From Mangrovivirga halotolerans (GTDB lineage Bacteria > Bacteroidota > Bacteroidia > Cytophagales > Cyclobacteriaceae), in assembly GCF_026241165.1 (NCBI RefSeq), contig NZ_JAPFQN010000011.1, positions 62,001 through 126,000 of the forward strand: DNA of 64,000 nt. Reading direction: 5' to 3'. This document shows positions 1 through 8,614 of the stretch, piece by piece (within the stretch, counting starts at the first letter, position 1; each line of letters starts with the position of its first letter). The notes beneath the pieces were generated by a model. That model saw only the letters and a list, made by a program, of their open reading frames with translations. It was not told the origin of the DNA and searched no databases. The position numbers and the translations under genes are program-made.

Positions 1-32
1 TAACTATATCTCGCATGTCTGTTTATTATTTT

Positions 33-133
33 CACTACAAATATTAGTAATTATACCAATTAATCAAATTAAATACTAATTTATTTAGTTAAAAGATTAT
101 TAAAACAGTATAAATTACTAATTTTGTTAGTAA
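33..133 (+). promoter_or_regulatory. Promoter and palindromic operators of dinB
   Basis: Three dyads of the form TACTAA-N5-TTAGTA lie before dinB: an imperfect one at 33-49 (CACTAC/TTAGTA), one at 74-90 (TACTAA/TTAGTT) and a perfect one at 115-133 with 7-base arms (TTACTAA/TTAGTAA). The last encloses a TAATTTTG box at 119-126 that fits the Bacteroidota -7 consensus TAnnTTTG, so a bound protein would block the promoter. The same dyad recurs before the second dnaE. A LexA/S24-type repressor is the natural candidate (inference); no such gene is inside the window, although one could lie just left of base 1. Confidence 0.7.
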
Positions 134-149
134 TCAAATAGAGGGAATT

Positions 150-1358
150 ATGGAAAAATACTCTACAGTCAGCAGAAGCATCGTCCACATGGATCTCGAC
201 TCCTTTTTTGTGTCGGTGGAATGCCTGCGCAACCCTGCGCTGAAGGGTAAGCCATTGATAATTGGCGGAAGCAGCCGACGGGGTGTGGTAGCTTCATGCA
301 GCTATGAAGCCAGGCGATTCGGAGTAAGATCAGCCATGCCGATCGCTTTGGCCAGGCAATTATGCCCGCACCTGATCAACATCTCGGGTGACATGGAGGC
401 TTATAGTAAGTATTCCAGACTAATCACCGACATAATAAAAGATGATGTGCCTCTCTTTGAAAAATCATCCATTGATGAATTTTATATTGATGCAACAGGA
501 ATGGACCGCTTTTTCGGAACAGTTAAATGGGCAGGGGAACTGAGGCAAAAGATCATGAAAGAAAGTGGACTTCCTATTTCCATGGGATTATCCATTAACA
601 AACTAGTATCAAAAGTGGCCACAGGAGAAGCCAAACCCAACGGACAACGTCATATCCCCTATGGTATGGAGAAAGCTTTCCTGGCACCTCTACCCATTCA
701 AAAAATACCGATGATCGGTGATAAAACAGCCCGTTTCCTCACCGATATGGGGATATTTAATGTCCGCACGCTACGGGAAATGCCCGTCGAAATACTAGCT
801 GCCGCACTCGGGAGCAACGGAGTAGCCCTGTGGAAAAAAGCCAACGGAGAAGATAATTCTCCTGTAATCCCGTTTCGGGAACAAAAATCAATCTCTACAG
901 AAACAACTTTCCAGAAAGATACTATTGACGTGCAGTTCCTCAAAAATGTACTGACAGCAATGGTCGAAAAACTCGGTTTTAAAATAAGGGAGAAACAAAA
1001 GCTCACTGCCTGCATTACAGTGAAACTTCGTTATTCAAACTTTGACACAGTGAGCAAGCAATGCAGAATAGCCTATACCTCTTCGGATCATACCCTGATA
1101 AAAAAAGCGCAGGAATTATTCGACCAGCTCTACAATCGCCGAATGCTCATCAGACTCATCGGGGTGCGATTTAGCGAACTGGTTCACGGGAACTACCAGA
1201 TTAGTCTTTTTGACGATACCGAGGAAACAATAAGGCTTTATGAAGCCATGGACAAAATAAAACATAAACATGGCAGTCTTAAACTCATGCGGGCTTCTTC
1301 ACTGGATCTCAACATGAGATTAAAAGACAGCATTCCTTCTTTTAATGGTAATGAATAA
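150..1358 (+). CDS. dinB: DNA polymerase IV (Y-family translesion polymerase)
   Basis: Error-prone DNA polymerase that copies past damaged template bases. The 402 residues match the usual DinB length. The palm begins with HMDLDSFF (catalytic D15 and D17), and the second catalytic motif SSIDEFYID lies near residues 104-112, followed by the thumb helix-hairpin-helix (about 185-240) and the little-finger domain to the C-terminus. The ATG at 150 is preceded by GAGGGAA at 141-147, a plausible ribosome site and unusual for this window. The upstream dyads and the co-regulated dnaE at 2338 suggest a damage-inducible mutagenesis set. The family assignment is secure; inducibility is inferred. Confidence 0.95.
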   Translation: MEKYSTVSRSIVHMDLDSFFVSVECLRNPALKGKPLIIGGSSRRGVVASCSYEARRFGVRSAMPIALARQLCPHLINISGDMEAYSKYSRLITDIIKDDVPLFEKSSIDEFYIDATGMDRFFGTVKWAGELRQKIMKESGLPISMGLSINKLVSKVATGEAKPNGQRHIPYGMEKAFLAPLPIQKIPMIGDKTARFLTDMGIFNVRTLREMPVEILAAALGSNGVALWKKANGEDNSPVIPFREQKSISTETTFQKDTIDVQFLKNVLTAMVEKLGFKIREKQKLTACITVKLRYSNFDTVSKQCRIAYTSSDHTLIKKAQELFDQLYNRRMLIRLIGVRFSELVHGNYQISLFDDTEETIRLYEAMDKIKHKHGSLKLMRASSLDLNMRLKDSIPSFNGNE

Positions 1359-1361
1359 AAA

Positions 1362-1385
1362 AAGAGCGGTCATACAACCGCTCTT
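1362..1385. terminator. Bidirectional terminator between dinB and the convergent gene
   Basis: Hairpin with arms AAGAGCGGT (1362-1370) and ACCGCTCTT (1377-1385) around a six-base loop. It sits between the converging 3' ends of dinB and the gene at 1415, with an A-run on its left for the minus strand. The T-tract on the plus side is short. Confidence 0.75.
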
Positions 1386-1414
1386 CATATGATTTAACTA
1401 AAAACTCTGTTTTC

Positions 1415-1942
1415 TCATAACCAGCTGATTTGGTATTCGTCAAATTCATCTCCCAATTCTACTTCCTTTGTGAAGTCAACGCGAACACCTGTAGCCTTCG
1501 ACTTACGTACAAGTCCGTCAAGTAGACCCAACTGTAGTTTACCATTGAAAGTCTGGGTACGACGAACTACGATCTTTTTTGGTTCATCAGATACGATCTC
1601 CCAGCCTCTACCCTGGGGATCTTGTATCATCTGGCTCGCTACAAGCTTTAGAGCTTTGATGATATCTATGGGTTTTGAATCTGCATTGATCAAATCATTC
1701 TTCAGAAACTGAGTATAAACAGTCTCACCAATCGTCCGGCCCACTTTGATCAAATTAAATTTACCCAGATTTTGTTCTATCCACATACAAAGATCATTGT
1801 AGAGATCCATGGGGACATTGCCTTTTAACTCCACACCATCTACGATCTGATACAACTCAGGATATTTAGACTTGTCATAATTACTTAACACGTCATTAAT
1901 AAATACAGCATCCAGGGTTACACCTTCTGTCGAGTTATTCAT
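1415..1942 (-). CDS. Conserved hypothetical protein, possible V4R/H-NOX-like sensor fold
   Basis: A 175-residue soluble protein with no signal peptide or membrane segment. I do not recognise it firmly. The stretch IKVGRTIGETVYTQF (about residues 65-79) and the later basic strand KKIVVRRTQTF resemble 4-vinyl-reductase or heme-NO-binding-like folds, but that is a weak impression. It lies between dinB and dnaE on the opposite strand, convergent with dinB and divergent from dnaE, so it is unlikely to share their operators. The ATG at 1942 is followed upstream by an AT-rich gap. It appears intact, with codon use like its neighbours. Confidence 0.7.
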   Translation of the reverse strand: MNNSTEGVTLDAVFINDVLSNYDKSKYPELYQIVDGVELKGNVPMDLYNDLCMWIEQNLGKFNLIKVGRTIGETVYTQFLKNDLINADSKPIDIIKALKLVASQMIQDPQGRGWEIVSDEPKKIVVRRTQTFNGKLQLGLLDGLVRKSKATGVRVDFTKEVELGDEFDEYQISWL

Positions 1943-2271
1943 GGTATTTTAATTTAATTTCATACAAAGTAAGTGCATATCAGCCATCAAAATCACCTTA
2001 TTAATAACACAGGAAGACATTCATTCCTATTTGAATAGTATGTGTTTCATAAAACATGACTCTAAATAAAAAACAGCCCTTTTAACTGTTTAAACAACTA
2101 CTTGAAGATCAGACAGGAATATCATCGAAGCAACAAAAACACTTTCAACGGCATAACGAACTGATCTCCTCCGTCTTTTTATTAAAAATATTGCACACAG
2201 CCCACACCTCATAATACATTTTCAAAAAAACATCTGCAAAACACCATAAAAAACTAACCTGAAAAATATTT
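1943..2271. other. Intergenic gap, AT-rich, no gene seen
   Basis: About 330 bases between the divergent genes at 1942 and 2338. I see no credible open frame, RNA or repeat. The right end runs directly into the dnaE operator array. Confidence 0.6.
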
Positions 2272-2316
2272 TACTAAAATTATTAGTAATAAATACTAAA
2301 TAAATTAGTATTTTTG
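2272..2316 (+). promoter_or_regulatory. Operator array and promoter of the second dnaE
   Basis: Four half-sites alternate with exactly 11-base periodicity: TACTAA at 2272, TTAGTA at 2283, TACTAA at 2294 and TTAGTA at 2305, each separated by five bases. This makes two full TACTAA-N5-TTAGTA operators (2272-2288 and 2294-2310) on one helical face. The right operator extends to 8-base arms (2292-2312). The last half-site overlaps a TATTTTTG -7 box at 2309-2316, so occupancy would exclude polymerase. The dyad has the same sequence and geometry as that before dinB. Confidence 0.75.
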
Positions 2317-2337
2317 AGGTCCGACTAAAATCTATTT

Positions 2338-5319
2338 ATGTATCTTAATTGTCACACATGGTTTAGTTTAAAATACGGTGTATTGTCACCGCAGCAACTA
2401 ATTGATGAAGCTAAAAAAAACGGGATACAGAAATTAGCCCTTACAGATATCCATAATACATCTGCCTATATCGAGGTAGCCAGACTAATCAGTGAGCAAT
2501 CTGTTCCGCTTGAAATAATAACAGGCATTGAGTTCAGGAGAGACAACAAAACGGCATACATCATGATAGCCCGGTCGATGAAAGGATTTGAACTGATTAA
2601 CCGGCACTTATCCAGACTAAATTCATTAAAAGAGGAACCTGAACTCAGAGCTCCTCAGCTTGAGGACTCTTTTGTTATTTATCCATGGTCTCAGAACACA
2701 CCAAGTTCTCTGTCGGAGAATGAATATATTGGCATCAAACCTCAACAAGCCCACTTGCTTTATCGGGTCAAAAACAAGCAACTGATCGATAAAGGTGTCA
2801 TCTTGCAACCGGTCACATTCAGCTCTAAGATCGGATACAACACCCACCGTCTGCTTCGAGCCATACATCACAACACTTTGCTCAGCAAGCTTACTCCGGA
2901 ACTACAGGCTTCCCCAGATGAGCAAATGATACCTGAGAGTGAACTCTTAAAATATTATTGGCAATATCCAAAGATCATCGCGAACACCGAGCAGATCCTC
3001 GAAAACTGTTCAATGGATATAGAACTCGGGACAAATAAGAATAAAAAGCAACTAAATAATAAAGCATCTGACCACAATGAGCTACGGACTAAATCCCTGG
3101 AAGGATTCCGGAGGCGATACGAGCACTACAACAGCTATGCGATGGAAAGGCTGCTCAAAGAACTCGATGTAATCGAAAAGCATGGATTTGAATCTTATTT
3201 CCTGATCACTCTTGATATAATTGAATTTGCCAGACACAAAAACTTTGCTCATGTAGGTCGCGGCAGTGGTGCAAACAGCATGGTTGCCTATTGCCTGGGA
3301 ATAACAGAAGTAGACCCAATTGAACTCGACTTGTATTTTGAACGGTTTTTAAATCCTTACAGAAGTTCACCGCCAGATTTTGATATCGATTTTTCATGGC
3401 AGGACAGAGATGAGGTCACCAAATACATTTTCGAGCGGCATGGTAGTGAACATACTGCCCTTCTGGCAACATATGTCACATTTCAGGGAAGATCGATTAT
3501 TCGTGAACTAGGCAAAGTCTTCGGACTCCCGAAAGAGGAAATTGATAAAATAGTCAGGGAACCGGACCGCTATGCAAACAGTGATGAAATCAGTGGATTG
3601 ATCTTTCGTTATGGCAAAAGGCTTCAGGATATGCCCCGGAATTTATCGATCCATGCCGGAGGGGTATTGATCACCGAAAAACCGATCTATACTTATACTG
3701 CAACAGACCTTCCTCCCAAAGGTTTTCCGATTACTCATTTTGACATGTTTTCTGCTGAGGACATAGGAATCCATAAGTACGATATCCTTAGTCAACGCGG
3801 ACTCGGGCACATAAAAGACAGCGTAGGGCTGGTTAGAAAAAATAAAGGCGTAAGTGTAGACATCACACGAACTGATAAGTTCAAAAAAGACGAAAAAATA
3901 CGTGCGTTGCTTCGGGAAGGCCGAACAATGGGTGCTTTTTATGTTGAATCACCCGCTATGCGAATGTTACTCGGTAAGCTTAAATGTGAAGATTACATTA
4001 CCCTTGTAGCTGCAAGCTCGATCATCCGTCCCGGTGTAGCCCGTTCAGGAATGATGCGCGAATACATCTATCGCCACCACAACCCTGACGATTACCAGTA
4101 TCTGCACCCTAAAATGGAAGAGCTCATGAAAGAAACCTATGGAGTGATGGTCTACCAGGAAGATGTAATTAAAGTGGCCCATCATTTTGCCGGTCTTGAT
4201 CTTGCCGAAGCAGATATTTTAAGAAGGGGAATGTCGGGGAAATACCGGTCCCGAAAAGAATTTGAACGTGTTGAAGAAAAATTTTTTATCAACTGTAAAC
4301 AAAAGGGATATCCGGAAGCCATCTACAAAGAAGTTTGGCGTCAGATCGAAAGCTTTTCAGGTTATTCCTTTTCTAAAGCTCACTCTGCCAGCTATGCGGT
4401 AGAAAGTTATCAAAGCTTATATTTGAAAGCCCACTATCCTATCGAATTCATGGTTGGCGTGATCAACAATTTTGGAGGTTTTTACAAAACAGAATTCTAT
4501 TTTCATGAAGCAAAACGATACGGTGCAATTATCCAGGCACCCTGTGTAAATACCAGTGAATACCTGACCAGCATTAACGGAAAAGAAATCCATGTTGGCT
4601 TTATTCATCTGAAAAGCCTTGAAACGAAACTTGCTCACCGGATCGTTAGCGAAAGAGAGAAAAATGGAAAATACACCGGACTCCAGGACTTTATTGAGCG
4701 CACTATTCCCGGACCAGAGCAGGTTTATCTCCTGATCAGGATCGGTGCCTTCAGATTTACAGGCGAAGAAAAAAGAGCATTGTTATGGCAGGCAAGGCTT
4801 TATTATGGCAAAAAAGAAAAAAGCAAAACGAAACTTCCCGGAGGAGATATGTTTCACTCGAAAATGAAAACCTATTCTCTTCCCGACCTGGATCACATAC
4901 CATTTGAAGATGCATTTGATGAATTCGAACTTCTAGGCTTCCCTCTGTGTGACCCTTTCCTTCTGCTTCCTGAAAACAGTTTGCTTCCACTAGCCGCAAA
5001 AGATATGCCCAGGTATTTAAAAAAGAGTTTTTCAATTACAGGATACCTGGTTACTATTAAAAACACCAGAACAAAAGACAGAAAATCGATGTTTTTTGGC
5101 ACGTTTATCGATAAAAACGGTGACTTTTTTGACACTACTCACTTTCCAAATACAGCAAATAAATACCCATTCCGGGGTGCCGGATTTTACAACATCGAAG
5201 GTAAAGTCGTTGAAGATTTTGAATATCCGATGATCGAGATCACTAAAATGGAAAAGGTGCCGATGGTAGACCGGGATAAATTGAGACAACAAACTTTATC
5301 TATAAACGGGGTTAATTAA
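2338..5319 (+). CDS. dnaE: Second DNA polymerase III alpha subunit (error-prone DnaE type)
   Basis: C-family polymerase of 993 residues, shorter than replicative DnaE (about 1,150 or more). Domains in order: an N-terminal PHP domain (1 to about 220), palm with GRGSGANSMVAYCLGI and the catalytic PDFDIDF motif near 346-352, fingers with the VYQED and RRGMSGK motifs, a helix-hairpin-helix region, and an OB fold from about 900. The PHP metal site looks degraded: the usual HxH near the start reads NCH and the usual TDH reads TDIH, so proofreading or metal binding is probably lost (inference). Its shared operator with dinB and its shorter length argue for a translesion partner rather than the replicase. 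Confidence 0.9.
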   Translation: MYLNCHTWFSLKYGVLSPQQLIDEAKKNGIQKLALTDIHNTSAYIEVARLISEQSVPLEIITGIEFRRDNKTAYIMIARSMKGFELINRHLSRLNSLKEEPELRAPQLEDSFVIYPWSQNTPSSLSENEYIGIKPQQAHLLYRVKNKQLIDKGVILQPVTFSSKIGYNTHRLLRAIHHNTLLSKLTPELQASPDEQMIPESELLKYYWQYPKIIANTEQILENCSMDIELGTNKNKKQLNNKASDHNELRTKSLEGFRRRYEHYNSYAMERLLKELDVIEKHGFESYFLITLDIIEFARHKNFAHVGRGSGANSMVAYCLGITEVDPIELDLYFERFLNPYRSSPPDFDIDFSWQDRDEVTKYIFERHGSEHTALLATYVTFQGRSIIRELGKVFGLPKEEIDKIVREPDRYANSDEISGLIFRYGKRLQDMPRNLSIHAGGVLITEKPIYTYTATDLPPKGFPITHFDMFSAEDIGIHKYDILSQRGLGHIKDSVGLVRKNKGVSVDITRTDKFKKDEKIRALLREGRTMGAFYVESPAMRMLLGKLKCEDYITLVAASSIIRPGVARSGMMREYIYRHHNPDDYQYLHPKMEELMKETYGVMVYQEDVIKVAHHFAGLDLAEADILRRGMSGKYRSRKEFERVEEKFFINCKQKGYPEAIYKEVWRQIESFSGYSFSKAHSASYAVESYQSLYLKAHYPIEFMVGVINNFGGFYKTEFYFHEAKRYGAIIQAPCVNTSEYLTSINGKEIHVGFIHLKSLETKLAHRIVSEREKNGKYTGLQDFIERTIPGPEQVYLLIRIGAFRFTGEEKRALLWQARLYYGKKEKSKTKLPGGDMFHSKMKTYSLPDLDHIPFEDAFDEFELLGFPLCDPFLLLPENSLLPLAAKDMPRYLKKSFSITGYLVTIKNTRTKDRKSMFFGTFIDKNGDFFDTTHFPNTANKYPFRGAGFYNIEGKVVEDFEYPMIEITKMEKVPMVDRDKLRQQTLSINGVN

Positions 5320-5423
5320 ATTTTATAAATTTGACTATACGTATATTTTTTTGTGTTTTTTTTATTTCTGTATTTAATCTTATATCATTGCACATCTTTT
5401 AACCAAGTTATCAAATCAAAACT

Positions 5424-7163
5424 ATGAAAAGCATTTTTCGAGCAGCACTTTCTGCTTGCCTTATTTTTATTATTTCATGCGAATACAACGAGATTAAATT
5501 AAATGGATCACAAACTTTACAAAATTCTGTAAATTACCTCAAGGAGGATATCGATCCATTTGCAGACCCGGAATTCACTTCCATTTATAATATAAACGGA
5601 ATGGAAAATTCAGCCAGAAGAACGATTAACATTGATTTTGATCAAGTTCATTTGGATAAAGCAGTGAAAGTCTATAATAAAATTGATTCCACCACTCGAT
5701 ATTCTTTTCTTTATAAAAACAATTCTGTTCATTATTTTGATAACCTGATTATAAAAGAAAAAAATGGTGAAGTAAATGCCTACAAAATGAGATATTATCC
5801 ACATCCGGAATGGGTTAAAAAAACCAATGGAGAGGTCAACATGGAAAGTTTTACTGGTTATATTTTATATAAATCGCTAAATAACATAACCGTAAAGCAA
5901 TTAATCTTTAATAACGGAATTGGAATAGATATTTCAACAGTTTCAGCAACCAATGGCCGGATAATTGAATGTACTGAAGGCCCAGCAGGTGGAGGAACTG
6001 GTGATGGTGGTGGACATTATCAAGAGCCTGCTGATGATGGGATTGATTGGGGAAGTGATCCAAGCGACCCGTTTGAAGAAGTGGGCACTACTGACTGGGG
6101 ATCAGGAAGTACTAGTTGTGATAATGTATATAAAAGTACTGTTACTGGTCTCATTTATTCGGAAGATTGTGATGAGTATGTAGACTTTTCATACAACCGA
6201 ATGCTGGAATGCGATGAAAATGGCGGTGAAGAAGGGGCATCCACTGATCTTGATGGTTCAGTATCTACAGGTGTGATTCTTACCGAGGAAGAGCAAAGGT
6301 TATTGAGGGCTAACATGCTTCAACAAGCGTTGGAAGAAAATCCTTATTTGCTATTAGATATTGATTGTAATGAATTACGGGAGAAATGGGTTGGACTCGC
6401 TGAGCATAAACCAAATGCCACAGTTAAAGAAAGAGTACAAGACTTAAATCAGCAAGGGTATGATATCGAAATGCAATATATAGAGAATGCCGATGGAGCC
6501 GTAGTTAATATGGATTACTTTCCGGTACGCATAGATAAGCTTCCAAAGAATCCTCAAACAGGAAATACATTTACACCTCAGGGATTTTTCGAGTATATCC
6601 GTAAAAACTTTGCAGATATATGTTATAGTGAAAACTCGAGTTTTGGACCCTATAATGAAACTGAAATGACCAAATGGGAAAGTTCAGACTATTTGGGAGC
6701 TGTAATGAGATTTGATATAATTATTCGTGAACCATTCTTTAATAGCATTCAAATTGGACAACAAGACGGTTCAGTTCTTTGTACTGATCAACAAAACCAA
6801 TCATGGATATTTTCAACTGTTTATACAAATCAAGATCATAGTCATCCGGTGAGTGGGAATCGAGAATTTGGTTTAATAACTAATTCTGATGGTAGTTATA
6901 CTTTTTACACCAGTGGTGTAGATAGAATTGCTGAATGGACGGACGATTGGATAGAAGAAATACCTAATACTATTTCTGCATTTGAAGGAGGAGAAGAACT
7001 ATGGGGTACATTGCAAACTAATTTAGATAATTGGATAAATAGTCCAGAAAATGGAGGGGTTTCTACCAAATTGTCGACTACTGTGGAAAGAATCGATATT
7101 TCAGACTTGGAGGCAGTACTTAATGGAGATAAATCAGTAGATGAATTAAAATGTAATAACTAA
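5424..7163 (+). CDS. Large secreted lipoprotein, candidate polymorphic toxin
   Basis: A 579-residue lipoprotein: hydrophobic signal with lipobox FIISC, so Cys19 would be lipidated and the protein exported. The middle (about 190-270) is rich in Gly, Asp and Ser and looks like a flexible linker. The C-terminal third carries HPVSGNREFG and DGSYTFYTSGVDRI, a pattern I associate with uncharacterised Bacteroidota secreted proteins followed by small partner genes. Its last 96 codons (6873-7160) recur as an orphan at 7640, and a shorter diverged copy lies at 8615. A membrane protein starts 6 bases after its stop. A toxin with immunity partner is my inference, by analogy with polymorphic lipoprotein toxins such as SitA; no catalytic motif was recognised. 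Confidence 0.75.
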   Translation: MKSIFRAALSACLIFIISCEYNEIKLNGSQTLQNSVNYLKEDIDPFADPEFTSIYNINGMENSARRTINIDFDQVHLDKAVKVYNKIDSTTRYSFLYKNNSVHYFDNLIIKEKNGEVNAYKMRYYPHPEWVKKTNGEVNMESFTGYILYKSLNNITVKQLIFNNGIGIDISTVSATNGRIIECTEGPAGGGTGDGGGHYQEPADDGIDWGSDPSDPFEEVGTTDWGSGSTSCDNVYKSTVTGLIYSEDCDEYVDFSYNRMLECDENGGEEGASTDLDGSVSTGVILTEEEQRLLRANMLQQALEENPYLLLDIDCNELREKWVGLAEHKPNATVKERVQDLNQQGYDIEMQYIENADGAVVNMDYFPVRIDKLPKNPQTGNTFTPQGFFEYIRKNFADICYSENSSFGPYNETEMTKWESSDYLGAVMRFDIIIREPFFNSIQIGQQDGSVLCTDQQNQSWIFSTVYTNQDHSHPVSGNREFGLITNSDGSYTFYTSGVDRIAEWTDDWIEEIPNTISAFEGGEELWGTLQTNLDNWINSPENGGVSTKLSTTVERIDISDLEAVLNGDKSVDELKCNN

Positions 7164-7169
7164 TAACTT

Positions 7170-7559
7170 ATGATAAAAAGGATTTTATTTACCAGTTTAG
7201 CCTGGTGTTTATTTTTAACAATTACAGGCTTCATCCTATTGGTGCTAGGAATTAATGAACCAACAGGTTACATTAAATGGGTCAACCCCATTGCTATTTT
7301 TGTTATAACATATTGGTTTTTTCTTGGTGCTACTTTTATTCATAATTTTCTTTTAAAGAAATTAAAGTGGAATAAATGGATTACAGCATCAATTGGGGTA
7401 ATTGTCATATATTTATTGATAATAACCCCTCTAATTTTGGATAATGAATATTTCCAGGAATTGGATTGGCGGGTTCCTGCCTTTCTTATAACTCAAATTG
7501 TATTGTTAGTCTTTTTCGATTATCTGGTAGTGAAAATGTTGATTAAAAAAACTAAATAA
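7170..7559 (+). CDS. Small membrane protein, candidate immunity protein 1
   Basis: A 129-residue, four-helix-like membrane protein: hydrophobic segments near 5-27, 37-60, 72-90 and 100-122, ending in KKTK. It begins 6 bases after the lipoprotein stop, so the two are co-transcribed and probably translationally coupled. Its C-terminal half is almost identical to that of the paralog at 7944, whereas the N-terminal halves differ at many positions. This fits a specificity half plus a homogenised half. Membrane location suggests the cognate toxin acts at the inner membrane or that the partner blocks entry (inference). No named family recognised. Confidence 0.75.
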   Translation: MIKRILFTSLAWCLFLTITGFILLVLGINEPTGYIKWVNPIAIFVITYWFFLGATFIHNFLLKKLKWNKWITASIGVIVIYLLIITPLILDNEYFQELDWRVPAFLITQIVLLVFFDYLVVKMLIKKTK

Positions 7560-7574
7560 CTATTAATATTGAAT

Positions 7575-7612
7575 AAACCTGGGTTAAGAAAACGCATCTT
7601 TAATCCAGGTTT
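7575..7612 (+). terminator. Terminator after candidate immunity gene 1
   Basis: Arms AAACCTGG (7575-7582) and CCAGGTTT (7605-7612) with an inner TTAAGA/TCTTTAA stem, followed by A and a run of T. It is part of the block duplicated at 8349-8386. Confidence 0.8.
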
Positions 7613-7639
7613 ATTTTTTTGACTTTATAGAACACTTAA

Positions 7640-7930
7640 TTAATAACTAATTCTGATGGCAGCTATACTTTTTATACCAGTGGAGTAGATAGAGTTGCGG
7701 AATGGACGGACGATCTAGCTGGAGAATTACCTAATACAAGCTCTGCTTTCGAAGGAGGTGAAGAATTATGGAGTACGCTGCAAACTAATTTAGATAATTG
7801 GATAAATAGTCCAGAAAATGGAGGGGTTTCTACCAAATTGCCATCAACTGTGGAAAGAATTGATATTGCAGATTTAGAAGCGGTGCTTAATGGAGAAAAA
7901 TCAGTAGATCAATTAAAATGTAATAACTAA
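7640..7930 (+). pseudogene. Orphan C-terminal cassette 1 of the lipoprotein
   Basis: Open frame of 96 codons plus stop that matches the last 96 codons of the 579-residue lipoprotein, from LITNSDGSYTFYTSGVDR to the shared end KCNN. It lacks a start codon, signal peptide and the N-terminal 480 residues. Changes concentrate in the middle: WTDDLAGELPNTSS here against WTDDWIEEIPNTIS in the intact gene. It lies just behind the upstream terminator and 13 bases before the second membrane gene. This is how orphan toxin tips are stored in polymorphic toxin loci; alternatively it is a dead tandem duplication. Confidence 0.8.
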
Positions 7931-7943
7931 AAGATTTGATAAT

Positions 7944-8333
7944 ATGTGGAAACACGCAATACTAATTAGTTTATTATGGTGTGTATTTATTATTTGTATA
8001 GGAACAATTCTTATTTTAACAAATGTGATACAACCTCAGGGATATATTCCATTGGTTAACCCTCTTGCCTTATTTGTTCTTACTTATTGGTTTTATTTAG
8101 GAGCAGTTTATATTCATTTAATACTGAATAAGAAATTAAAGTGGAATAAATGGATTACAGCATCAATTGGGGTAATTGTCATATATTTATTGATAATAAC
8201 CCCTCTAATTTTGGATAATGAATATTTTCAGGAATTGGATTGGCGGGTTCCTGCCTTTCTTATAACTCAAATTGTATTGTTAGTCTTTTTCAATTATCTG
8301 GTGGCGAAAATGTTGATTAAAAAAACTAAATAA
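7944..8333 (+). CDS. Small membrane protein, candidate immunity protein 2
   Basis: A 129-residue paralog of the protein at 7170 with the same four hydrophobic segments. Residues 1-60 differ widely (MWKHAILISLLWC against MIKRILFTSLAWC), but from KKLKWNKW onward the proteins are nearly the same. The DNA is about 98 percent identical from 8130 through the terminator at 8386, by eye four differences in 257 bases. It follows orphan cassette 1 by 13 bases. The sharp change in similarity inside the gene points to recent recombination or gene conversion. Probable immunity against a variant toxin tip (inference). Confidence 0.72.
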   Translation: MWKHAILISLLWCVFIICIGTILILTNVIQPQGYIPLVNPLALFVLTYWFYLGAVYIHLILNKKLKWNKWITASIGVIVIYLLIITPLILDNEYFQELDWRVPAFLITQIVLLVFFNYLVAKMLIKKTK

Positions 8334-8348
8334 CTATTAATATTGAAT

Positions 8349-8386
8349 AAACCTGGGTTAAGAAAACGCATCTTTAATCCAGGTTT
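8349..8386 (+). terminator. Terminator after candidate immunity gene 2
   Basis: Second copy of the hairpin at 7575: arms AAACCTGG and CCAGGTTT, followed here directly by a T-run. Confidence 0.8.
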
Positions 8387-8544
8387 TTTTATATAGTCAG
8401 CTCGCTGGATTTATGTCTAATCCCGATGCTATCTGCAGTTTAGAGACAGCGAAACATCAGATTTGAAGATTGCATCCCGGTGAATTAAATGTGTTGCGTT
8501 AAAATCCAAACCTTGATTGATTAATGATATTTAGTTTTAGTATG
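8387..8544. other. Non-coding spacer with an imperfect palindrome
   Basis: No gene is seen. ATCTGCAGTTT (8431-8441) and AAACATCAGAT (8452-8462) can form an imperfect hairpin flanked by CCCGATGC and GCATCCCGG. It may be a relic of a second repeat type; the evidence is thin. Confidence 0.35.
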
Positions 8545-8609
8545 TCCGAGTCACAGACTCTGCATTTCATAAAAGGTTTGGAGTTGTCCTGCGGAACACT
8601 CCAAACAGC
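8545..8609 (+). repeat. REP-like repeat, copy A
   Basis: About 65 bases matching 9558-9623 with few differences. It holds two small dyads: GAGTC-ACA-GACTC and a longer hairpin with arms GTTTGGAG and CTCCAAAC around TTGTCC/GGAACA. This two-hairpin structure is typical of REP elements mobilised by a trans-acting RAYT transposase (family knowledge); no such transposase is in the window. The repeat abuts the truncated cassette at 8615, as if it had replaced the cassette's 5' part. Confidence 0.6.
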
Positions 8610-8614
8610 GGGGA

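Noticed and set aside
698-1015. Open frame on the minus strand inside dinB
   Set aside because: Shadow frame of a conserved polymerase gene; its product is low in charged residues and Ser-rich, with no start signals. Similar antisense frames inside dnaE, thrA, trpB and others were left out for the same reason.
5965-6183. Frame of 72 codons inside the large lipoprotein gene
   Set aside because: Arises from the Gly/Asp-rich linker read in another frame; the main frame has a signal peptide and homologous cassettes.
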